From Limnochordia bacterium (GTDB taxonomy: Bacteria; Bacillota; Limnochordia; Darwinibacteriales; SLO01): DNA of 6,835 nt. Location: the NCBI GenBank assembly GCA_007132635.1, contig SLOG01000179.1, forward strand, positions 1 through 6,835, given 5' to 3'. The notes beneath the pieces were generated by a model. It searched no databases and was not told where the DNA came from. It was given only the letters and a program-made list of their open reading frames with translations. This document shows positions 1-5,715 of this stretch, piece by piece (position 1 is the first letter of the stretch; each line of letters starts with the position of its first letter). The translations under genes were made by a program, and so were the position numbers.

Positions 1-635
1 AGCATCGGCATCACAAATGTAAAGGTTACCCGCAGCAGCGAAGGCATCACGTCCACCGGGATGCGAGCCACTTGGTAGCTGGTGTTGGTAAAGATATAGA
101 TCCAGTCCAAGGCCTGGATCGTGAAAAAGGCGATCCCCGAAGCGGCGATAAAAACACCAATGTAGGTGAAGAAGCCGCCGATAAGAGCCGCCGTCAGCAG
201 AAGCAACCGGCCCGCCGTCAACGGCACCTCCAGTGCCCACAGGCAGTAAACGACCGCTGCCAAACCGCCGCCCACCCGCGCCAGACGATGGACATGAAAA
301 TAGGTACCAGCAATCTGCAGCAGCAGGGGCTGAGGCCGCAGTAGGACGCGGTCAAAATCGCCACTGCGGATCATCCGCCAAGGAAAGTAGTCGAGGCCAC
401 GGCCAAAGGTTTCGGCCAACCCGAAACTCGTGACGGCCATCGCATACACGAGCAGCATGTGGTGGACAGTCCAGGGTCCGATCGGGCCGAAACGGTGAAA
501 CAAGAAGACCAGGCCAATCGGGTCGGTGACAACCACGACGAGGGTCTGGATGATCATCAAAGGCCACCCTCTGTACTGCAGCCCCGCCCGCAGGTTCATA
601 CCTAAGTACAGGACATACACACGCAAAGCCTCCAT
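1..635 (-). CDS. ABC-2 family exporter permease (ABC2_membrane_6 type), C-terminus beyond window
   Basis: Inner-membrane subunit of an ABC exporter; with the adjoining permease it would form the transmembrane pore driven by the ATPase two genes upstream. The frame is open from ATG 635 to the left edge with no stop, giving 211 complete codons; the family usually runs to about 260-270 residues, so roughly 50 are missing. Hydrophobic segments lie near residues 24-47, 57-75, 122-137 and 143-172. The motif MIRSGDFDRVLLRPQP (residues 88-103) after the second hydrophobic segment resembles the I-x-x-G-x-x-D-x-x-L-x-R-P pattern of this family (Pfam PF06182, COG3694). Start choice: ATG 635 has a G-rich site (AGGGGGGA, 650-643) 8 nt upstream; GTG 638 is also in frame but too close to it. 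The start follows the preceding stop by 4 nt, so translation is probably coupled. Family assignment is strong; the substrate cannot be read from the sequence. Confidence 0.85.
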   Translation of the reverse strand, partial: MEALRVYVLYLGMNLRAGLQYRGWPLMIIQTLVVVVTDPIGLVFLFHRFGPIGPWTVHHMLLVYAMAVTSFGLAETFGRGLDYFPWRMIRSGDFDRVLLRPQPLLLQIAGTYFHVHRLARVGGGLAAVVYCLWALEVPLTAGRLLLLTAALIGGFFTYIGVFIAASGIAFFTIQALDWIYIFTNTSYQVARIPVDVMPSLLRVTFTFVMPM

Positions 636-639
636 CACG

Positions 640-1476
640 TCATCCCCCCTGCACGGTCATTGAGGCCAGACGGCGCCCAATCAGATACCGCCCCATGCCG
701 ACGAGAACCGCGATCCACAGCCACTGCAGCAGCAGCGGACCCCAAGCTTGGGTGGGATGCAGCGACCCGACATAGAGGCGGGCGGGAATATCCAGGTAGC
801 CGGCGAACGGCTGCAGCAGCAGAAACCTCTGCAGTACGTCCGGCCAGAGCTGCAGCGGGAGAAAACTTCCGGAGAAGACGCTGGCCAGCAGGAGCAGCAT
901 GTACATCGGGCCAGGCCCCCACTCGATCCGCATTCGCACGGCATACACCACCATGCAGTAAGCGGCGCATAGCCCCAAAGCGCCTACTCCCGCGACAACA
1001 GTCAACAACAGCCCCCACAGAGAAGCGGGCGCTCCCAACCCATAGGTACCCGGAATGAGGAGCCCTGCAGCCAGCACAAACGAACCGCGCCACAGTACCG
1101 GTACCAAACGGCCCGCTGCGGTTCGAACCAGCCAATGCCAGTAGAAGTCCAACGGCCGGCACATATCGACGGCGGCATCGCCGCGGTCGATCCTTTCCAG
1201 CAGATCTGGTTCGAGAGACAGCTGCATCAGAAACAGAATCTGGCCGATCCAGACGTACGAAACCACCTGCCGCAGTGAAAGACCAGCCGCAAACCCTGCC
1301 TCCCGGTGCTGTGCATACGAATAGAACACGACCAAGACGGTGATCTCAATCAGGCCGTACAAGATACTGGTAGCACCGCCAGCCCAAGCTGCCAAACGGT
1401 ATTGCATGCCTTCCAGAAACCGGATCCGAAACAGACTCGCGTACGCACGGCGGTGCCGCCACAGCGCGCCGCTCAC
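640..1476 (-). CDS. ABC-2 family exporter permease (ABC2_membrane_6 type)
   Basis: A 278-residue integral membrane protein, full length for the family (COG4587-like partner of COG3694 permeases). Hydrophobic segments lie near residues 27-54, 68-88, 115-142, 150-180, 188-208 and 248-268, about six helices. The cytoplasmic loop motif ERIDRGDAAVDMCRPLDFYW (94-113) matches the family's I-x-x-G-D...RP signature and parallels the motif in the next permease, consistent with a heterodimeric pore. The start is GTG at 1476, whose GTGA overlaps the stop of the ATPase gene by 4 nt; AGGAG at 1489-1485 stands 8 nt upstream, so the start is well supported. The first in-frame ATG is at residue 24 and would remove the conserved N-terminal amphipathic stretch. 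The gene ends 4 nt before the second permease. It exports an unknown substrate; some relatives are annotated as drug or antibiotic exporters, but nothing here specifies that. Confidence 0.9.
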   Translation of the reverse strand: MSGALWRHRRAYASLFRIRFLEGMQYRLAAWAGGATSILYGLIEITVLVVFYSYAQHREAGFAAGLSLRQVVSYVWIGQILFLMQLSLEPDLLERIDRGDAAVDMCRPLDFYWHWLVRTAAGRLVPVLWRGSFVLAAGLLIPGTYGLGAPASLWGLLLTVVAGVGALGLCAAYCMVVYAVRMRIEWGPGPMYMLLLLASVFSGSFLPLQLWPDVLQRFLLLQPFAGYLDIPARLYVGSLHPTQAWGPLLLQWLWIAVLVGMGRYLIGRRLASMTVQGG

Positions 1477-2456
1477 AGCCGCATCTCCTGGTACATGCGC
1501 GCAATGATGGCATCAATGTCGCTGTCTTCCATAGACACATCCTTGAGGGGCAGCCGCGTTGTTAGCTCTGACAACACCCGAGCGGTCGATGTCACCTTGG
1601 GGTCATACTGAATCCGCCAGACGGGGCCCTCTGCATCGATTGCCTGCACTCCGGGTATGGGCAACGGTTCCCGAGCTTCATCCAATACCGCTGTGATGGA
1701 AGCCAGAGGCGAATACCGCTCTTTTAGCTGCGCCAGCGATCCATCGTACAGAAGACGTCCCCGCCCGATCACCATCACCCGCCGACAAAGGGCTTCAATG
1801 TCGTCCATGTCGTGGGTCGTCAGAATCATGGTGACCCCGCTGCGGCGATTCTCCTCCCGCAGAAAGTCTCGCAGTGCCAGTTTGGCCACCGTATCCAGGC
1901 CGATCGTTGGTTCGTCGAGGAACAGAATCTGCGGGCTGTGCAGCAGTGCAGCCGCCATTTCGCAGCGCATCCGCTGTCCCAAAGACAGCTGCCGCACGGG
2001 AGTCGTCAACAGATCGCCAATGCTCAGAGCTTCCACCAACTGGAGCCGTCGCGCTTGAAAGACGCCGCGCTCCACCGAGTACACCTCTTTCAGCAGCGAA
2101 AACGAATCCTCTACGGGCACGTCCCACCAAAGCTGGCTACGTTGACCGAAGACGACACCGATGCCAGCCACGTGCTGCCGCCGCTGCAGCCACGGTATTC
2201 TGCCCAAGATCTCACACCGGCCTGCATCCGGAACCAAAATGCCGCTCATGACTTTCACTGTAGTGGATTTCCCAGCGCCATTCGGGCCAATGTATCCCAC
2301 AAGCTCACCGGGTTCGATAGCAAAACTCACTGAATCCAATGCCTTGACAACCGTCTGCGAACGGCGGAACAGGCGTTTCCACCAGCCGTCTTCGCCTTCT
2401 CGAGTGCGACTAACCCGGAAATGCTTCTCAATTCCGTCCAGCACAATCTGCGGCAT
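1473..2456 (-). CDS. ABC exporter ATPase subunit (COG4586-like)
   Basis: Cytoplasmic ATP-hydrolysing subunit that would power the two ABC-2 permeases encoded immediately downstream. From ATG 2456 the protein has 327 residues. Motifs in order: Walker A GPNGAGKST (57-65); Q-loop VVFGQRSQLWWD (Gln105); signature LSLGQRMR (157-164), with Q in place of the second G of LSGGQ; Walker B ILFLDEPT with catalytic Glu182; D-loop GLD; switch His215 in TTHDMDD. The GQRSQLWWD stretch and the extra segment of about 30 residues between the N-terminal strand and Walker A are typical of the COG4586 (NatA-like/YbhF-related) group. A C-terminal domain of roughly 85 residues ends in a conserved-looking DSDIDAIIARMYQEM helix. 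An upstream in-frame GTG at 2468 would add four residues but has no properly spaced ribosome site; ATG 2456 is preceded by the G-rich GGGTGGGG. The stop overlaps the start of the next permease. Confidence 0.95.
   Translation of the reverse strand: MPQIVLDGIEKHFRVSRTREGEDGWWKRLFRRSQTVVKALDSVSFAIEPGELVGYIGPNGAGKSTTVKVMSGILVPDAGRCEILGRIPWLQRRQHVAGIGVVFGQRSQLWWDVPVEDSFSLLKEVYSVERGVFQARRLQLVEALSIGDLLTTPVRQLSLGQRMRCEMAAALLHSPQILFLDEPTIGLDTVAKLALRDFLREENRRSGVTMILTTHDMDDIEALCRRVMVIGRGRLLYDGSLAQLKERYSPLASITAVLDEAREPLPIPGVQAIDAEGPVWRIQYDPKVTSTARVLSELTTRLPLKDVSMEDSDIDAIIARMYQEMRL
1485..1489 (-). promoter_or_regulatory. Ribosome binding site deciding the GTG start of the first permease
   Basis: AGGAG on the minus strand lies inside the last codons of the ATPase gene, 8 nt before GTG 1476. 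It supports the rare start codon and the 4-nt overlap between the two genes. Confidence 0.65.
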
Positions 2457-2490
2457 GTCCCACCCCACCCTTCCATAGCCGCTGGAGTGC

Positions 2491-3678
2491 TCACTTCACC
2501 CGTTTCCCTCCAAGGAAGACCGCCAGCAGCGCTTCCGGCTGAGACCAGAGCGTAACATCCTCCAGGGGATTGGCGGCGATGACAAGGATGTCCGCCAACC
2601 GGCCCGGCGCCAAGAGGCCGCGGTCGGGTGTCGGGCTGAGAATCTCGGCAGCGGTAGCCGTTGCCGCCCGCAGGGCATCGACAGATTTCATGCCTGCCTC
2701 CACCATGTACTGCAATTCGCTGGCGTTCTCGCCGGGAACGTTAAACGGTGTACCGGCATCTGTACCCATTCCGATGGTCAGCCCTGCTTCATAGGCCCTG
2801 CGGAAACTGGCCTGATGCGCCTCCCAGATGTACTTGGTCTTATCCACAACATACTGAGGTATCCCCGCGGCTGTGCCGTGCCGCAGAATATTCAGGGGAG
2901 CAGATAAGGTCGGAACCAGCACGGTGCCATTTTCGCCCATCTGATCGATGACGGCATCATCCAGAAAGCAGCCGTGCTCAATAGAATGGATTCCCGCTGT
3001 CACGGCCTGGCGAATCCCGACTGTCCCCTGGGCGTGGGCCGCGGTGCGGCGCCCTGCATTTTCCGCCTCGGCAACTGCGGCCTGCAGCTCCTCGAAAGAG
3101 AGTTCTGGCGACCCGGGCTCCACGCCCTCCGTGAGAACGCCTCCCGTGGCCATGAGTTTGACAACGTCGGCGCCTGCTTTGATCACCGACCGCACCGCCT
3201 GGCGCACCGCCCACGGACCGTCTGCCTCGATACCCATCTGGTGGCCGTGGCCCCCCGTCATGGTGATACAGCGGCCGCTCGCCGTGATCCGCGGCCCCAC
3301 AGCCTCGCCCTTGGCTATCGCCCGCCGCAGAGCAATGTCGGCATCGAACGCTGCACCCAGAGAACGTACCGAGGTGATGCCTCGCTCCAGCATCCGTCTG
3401 GCATTAGCCGCAGCCCGCAAGGCCTGCGCCGCTTCTGGATCCCGCATAACGCTGCGAGGATCTGCCTCGCCCCCAATGGTCAAATGGACATGAAGATCAA
3501 TCAAACCCGGCATCAGCACGGCGTTGGGGAAATCCGCCACCGCAGTGCCTTGAAGAACGCTTACGGTATCTGACGATCCCACGGTATGTATGCGTTCACC
3601 ATCGATCAAGACTATGGGATTTTCCACCAGTGTCTCGGACCAACCATCAAACAACCAACCAGCCTTCAGAGCCAGCAT
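2491..3678 (-). CDS. Metal-dependent amidohydrolase, imidazolonepropionase / Xaa-Pro dipeptidase-like (COG1228)
   Basis: A 395-residue cytoplasmic hydrolase of the amidohydrolase superfamily. Likely metal ligands are all present: HxH at His63/His65 (DLHVHL); Lys174 in VVKLMATGG, the carboxylated lysine bridging two metals; His215 (AAHAQG); His235 (SIEHG); and Asp307 (GMGTDAG). A GGHGHQ motif (142-147) is typical of the subgroup that includes the Sgx9260/Cc2672 prolidases, ochratoxinase and related amide or peptide hydrolases. An N-terminal beta-sandwich part (about 1-57) and the C-terminal return (LLAPGRLADILVI) complete the composite fold; there is no signal peptide. It therefore probably cleaves an amide or Xaa-amino-acid bond; the exact substrate is not predictable. 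ATG 3678 is preceded by AGGGAG (3691-3686) with 7-nt spacing. It is the first gene after the promoter and lies 34 nt before the ATPase gene, so hydrolase and exporter are probably co-expressed. It is not histidine-pathway HutI by context, since no hut genes are visible. Confidence 0.92.
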   Translation of the reverse strand: MLALKAGWLFDGWSETLVENPIVLIDGERIHTVGSSDTVSVLQGTAVADFPNAVLMPGLIDLHVHLTIGGEADPRSVMRDPEAAQALRAAANARRMLERGITSVRSLGAAFDADIALRRAIAKGEAVGPRITASGRCITMTGGHGHQMGIEADGPWAVRQAVRSVIKAGADVVKLMATGGVLTEGVEPGSPELSFEELQAAVAEAENAGRRTAAHAQGTVGIRQAVTAGIHSIEHGCFLDDAVIDQMGENGTVLVPTLSAPLNILRHGTAAGIPQYVVDKTKYIWEAHQASFRRAYEAGLTIGMGTDAGTPFNVPGENASELQYMVEAGMKSVDALRAATATAAEILSPTPDRGLLAPGRLADILVIAANPLEDVTLWSQPEALLAVFLGGKRVK

Positions 3679-3685
3679 CTACCCA

Positions 3686-3691
3686 CTCCCT
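3686..3691 (-). promoter_or_regulatory. Ribosome binding site of the amidohydrolase gene
   Basis: AGGGAG on the minus strand, 7 nt upstream of ATG 3678. It supports that start for the first gene of the operon. Confidence 0.65.
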
Positions 3692-3727
3692 CTCAAGTCC
3701 TTCTCCTTGTCTTTCTGCGACATCTTA

Positions 3728-3756
3728 GTTTTACCACTTGCGCGACCCGCGGTCAA
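3728..3756 (-). promoter_or_regulatory. SigA-type promoter for the hydrolase-exporter operon
   Basis: Read on the minus strand, TTGACC (3756-3751, five of six matches to TTGACA) is followed by a 17-nt spacer and TAAAAC (3733-3728, four of six matches to TATAAT). Transcription would start near 3721, giving a leader of about 40 nt before the ATG at 3678. The site lies in the only sizeable gap upstream of the minus-strand genes. The call rests on sequence match and position. Confidence 0.6.
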
Positions 3757-3803
3757 GAAGCAGGGAAACCAACCCTCAGCATGGAACAATACCAACAGCA
3801 GAA

Positions 3804-3813
3804 GGAGGAGGAG
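3804..3813 (+). promoter_or_regulatory. Strong ribosome binding site of the TPR-SpoIID gene
   Basis: The purine tract GGAGGAGGAG ends 6 nt before ATG 3820. It selects that ATG over earlier in-frame ATGs at 3586 and 3781, neither of which has a comparable site. The choice is confirmed because a signal peptide begins exactly at 3820. Confidence 0.8.
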
Positions 3814-3819
3814 TATTCG

Positions 3820-5715
3820 ATGGGCAAATTACTGCTTTCTCTGGTTATTGGCGCGCTTCTAATTAACGCGTTTGCCGTGCCGACAGCGTTTCCGGACCAC
3901 ATAGTCTTTACGCAGAGTGAACGGCTGCTGCAGCAGGGACAACCCGAACAAGCCCTGCAGGCGCTATCGGACTACGGCAAGCTTGACCATCCCGCCGTGC
4001 ACAACACCGCTGCACGTGCTTTCCTGCAGTTAGGCGAGTTGGACAAGACCCTCGAACTGCTGCAGGCCCATCATGCGGATGCCGACTGGGAAACGTACTA
4101 CCACCTTGGCACGGCTTACTATCGCTCGGGAGCCTACGAGGAAGCGCTTTCCAGCTTAAGAGCTGGCCTCGAGCTGCGGGAGCATGCCGTGCTGCTGCAG
4201 AATCGGCAGGCCGATGTCCTGCACGCCATGGGCCGAACTGAGGATGCCATAGAGGTTCTCGAACGAAGCCTGCGCTTCGACCAAAGCCAGGATCACCTCC
4301 GCTGGACCATCGGTGAGTGGGCCGAATCCGTCGGAGATAAGGAAAAGGCGCTCCAAGCTTACACAAGGGTGCAGTCTCTTTACCCCGATCCGTCAGTTGC
4401 GGCACGCATCACTGCCTTGCGCCGGGAACTGCCGCCACCACCACCTCAGCCGACGCCAACCCGGACCGGCCCCTCGCTCATTGAGCACACCGCAGTAGAA
4501 CCGGTTCCGGACTATGCCCCAGTGCGGGTGGGGCTTTTGGAGCGAGCAGCTTCGCTGACGCTCAGTGCCGGAGCACCTTTCACGGCTGTAGACACTGCGG
4601 GGACCACCGTTGAGCTGGAGGGAAACCGTCTGTGGGAGGTGCAGCATCGCGAAGGAAACCCGGAACACGTGACCTTTGCGGCAGGAGACACTGTCCACGA
4701 ACTGACGGCTCCCGTCTCGCTGACGCTCACGGATCCCACCACGACCTTTGCTCTGTATGACATTGCCTATGGCCAAGGGTACTACTGGGCAGGGCGCGAA
4801 ACCCGCCAGTACCGGGAAACTCTGGAACTCCTCCCCTTCGAGCAGGGGCTGACGATCGTCAACGAACTGCCGCTGGAAGCCTACCTGTACTCGGTCACAG
4901 CGGCGGAAATGAGTCCGAGCTGGCACAGCGAAGCCCTCAAAGCCCAGGCCGTAGCCGCGCGCACATACAGTGAGTTTCATCGACGACGCTACGCCAGCCG
5001 CGGGTTCGATCTGCTGTCCACAGTGCTTTCCGCCCATTATCCGGGGGTTGGCAGAGAGCACCCCAATACGACGGAGGCGGTGAACGCCACGCGGGGGGAA
5101 ATCCTCGTTCACAACGGAGCTCCCATCGACGCAGTGTATTCGGCTAACAGCGGGGGCCTGCTGTCATCCAGCGCCGAAGTGTGGGGCGGCCAGCGCGCGT
5201 ACCTACCGGCAGCCGCTGATGGCGGCAGCTTCCCCGATGAGGGATTCGACCTGGCTGCGTGGCTGCGGCATGACGTCGACTCGTACTCCAACGTGGGCCG
5301 CCAACTCAGCAGCTACCGCTGGGTGCGGGATTATTCCCGCACCGACCTCGAACGGCTAGCACCAGCGGACATCGGCAATCTAACCGACCTAGTCATCCTT
5401 GAGCGCGGCCCCTCCCACCGCGTCAGTGCTGTCCAATGGATAGGCACCGACGATGTAGTTACGGTGCGGCGAGACGCAATCCGCCGCAGTCTGGGCGGGC
5501 TGCGCAGTAATCTTTTCATCTTCTATCCCAGCTATAAAGAAGGTCAGCTTCAAGGCCTAACAATTTACGGCGGCGGTTGGGGACACGGCGTGGGCATGAG
5601 CCAGTACGGCGCTCTCGGCATGGCCGAGGCGGGCAAAGACTACCGTACCATTCTGACCCACTACTATCCAGCCACCACCATCGAAATAAGGGGAGTTCCG
5701 GATGATGAACAGTAA
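3820..5715 (+). CDS. Exported TPR-repeat protein with C-terminal SpoIID/LytB domain
   Basis: Predicted secreted or membrane-tethered cell-wall protein, 631 residues from ATG 3820. Residues 1-19 form a signal peptide (basic K3, hydrophobic run, possible cleavage after AFA 17-19). Residues about 27-190 hold some five TPR-like helical hairpins, the clearest being ETYYHLGTAYYRSGAYEEAL (91-110). A proline-rich linker (205-213) leads to a region of mostly short strands and then the SpoIID domain (about 340-622): VNELPLEAYLYSV, AAEMSPSW with Glu363 at the position of the catalytic glutamate of SpoIID lytic transglycosylases, ALKAQAVAARTY, YSANSGGLLSSSAEVWGG, and GGGWGHGVGMSQYGALGMA (584-602). In SpoIID this fold cleaves peptidoglycan stripped of stem peptides. 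The TPR part may bind partners or place the enzyme. The whole protein has no cysteine, so the Cys pair that binds zinc in some SpoIIDs is absent. It overlaps the desulfurase gene by 14 nt. A role in sporulation, as opposed to general wall remodelling, is unproven. Confidence 0.92.
   Translation: MGKLLLSLVIGALLINAFAVPTAFPDHIVFTQSERLLQQGQPEQALQALSDYGKLDHPAVHNTAARAFLQLGELDKTLELLQAHHADADWETYYHLGTAYYRSGAYEEALSSLRAGLELREHAVLLQNRQADVLHAMGRTEDAIEVLERSLRFDQSQDHLRWTIGEWAESVGDKEKALQAYTRVQSLYPDPSVAARITALRRELPPPPPQPTPTRTGPSLIEHTAVEPVPDYAPVRVGLLERAASLTLSAGAPFTAVDTAGTTVELEGNRLWEVQHREGNPEHVTFAAGDTVHELTAPVSLTLTDPTTTFALYDIAYGQGYYWAGRETRQYRETLELLPFEQGLTIVNELPLEAYLYSVTAAEMSPSWHSEALKAQAVAARTYSEFHRRRYASRGFDLLSTVLSAHYPGVGREHPNTTEAVNATRGEILVHNGAPIDAVYSANSGGLLSSSAEVWGGQRAYLPAAADGGSFPDEGFDLAAWLRHDVDSYSNVGRQLSSYRWVRDYSRTDLERLAPADIGNLTDLVILERGPSHRVSAVQWIGTDDVVTVRRDAIRRSLGGLRSNLFIFYPSYKEGQLQGLTIYGGGWGHGVGMSQYGALGMAEAGKDYRTILTHYYPATTIEIRGVPDDEQ
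5690..5695 (+). promoter_or_regulatory. Ribosome binding site of the cysteine desulfurase gene
   Basis: GGGGAG lies inside the end of the SpoIID-domain gene, 6 nt before ATG 5702 and 9 nt before the adjacent in-frame ATG 5705. Either ATG could be used. An in-frame TAA at 5687 excludes any earlier start. Confidence 0.6.

Larger units (their letters stand above)
3679..3819. other. Divergent intergenic region
   Basis: This 141-nt gap separates the starts of the leftward amidohydrolase operon and the rightward TPR-SpoIID gene. It holds the minus-strand promoter, the two ribosome sites and a short interrupted palindrome, GACC-CGC-GGTC (3744-3754), that overlaps the -35 side of that promoter. No convincing SigA promoter or sporulation-sigma promoter was found in the rightward direction by eye. 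Confidence 0.6.

Noticed and set aside
635..1162. 175-codon minus-strand frame overlapping the first permease
   Set aside because: It is an alternative frame of a clear membrane-protein gene on the same strand; its composition (Arg/Ala/Gly-rich, no coherent helices) is that of a shadow frame.
3707..3735. Rightward promoter with TTGTCT as -35
   Set aside because: No acceptable -10 box lies 16-18 nt downstream; the best hexamer there is TTTACC.
3586..3819. In-frame upstream extension of the TPR-SpoIID gene by 78 codons from ATG 3586
   Set aside because: It overlaps the 5' end of the divergent amidohydrolase gene, has no ribosome site, and would bury the signal peptide that begins at 3820.
4393..5112. 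239-codon open frame on the minus strand inside the SpoIID-domain gene
   Set aside because: It lies wholly antisense to a well-supported gene, has no recognisable domain or ribosome site, and is expected by chance in GC-rich coding DNA.
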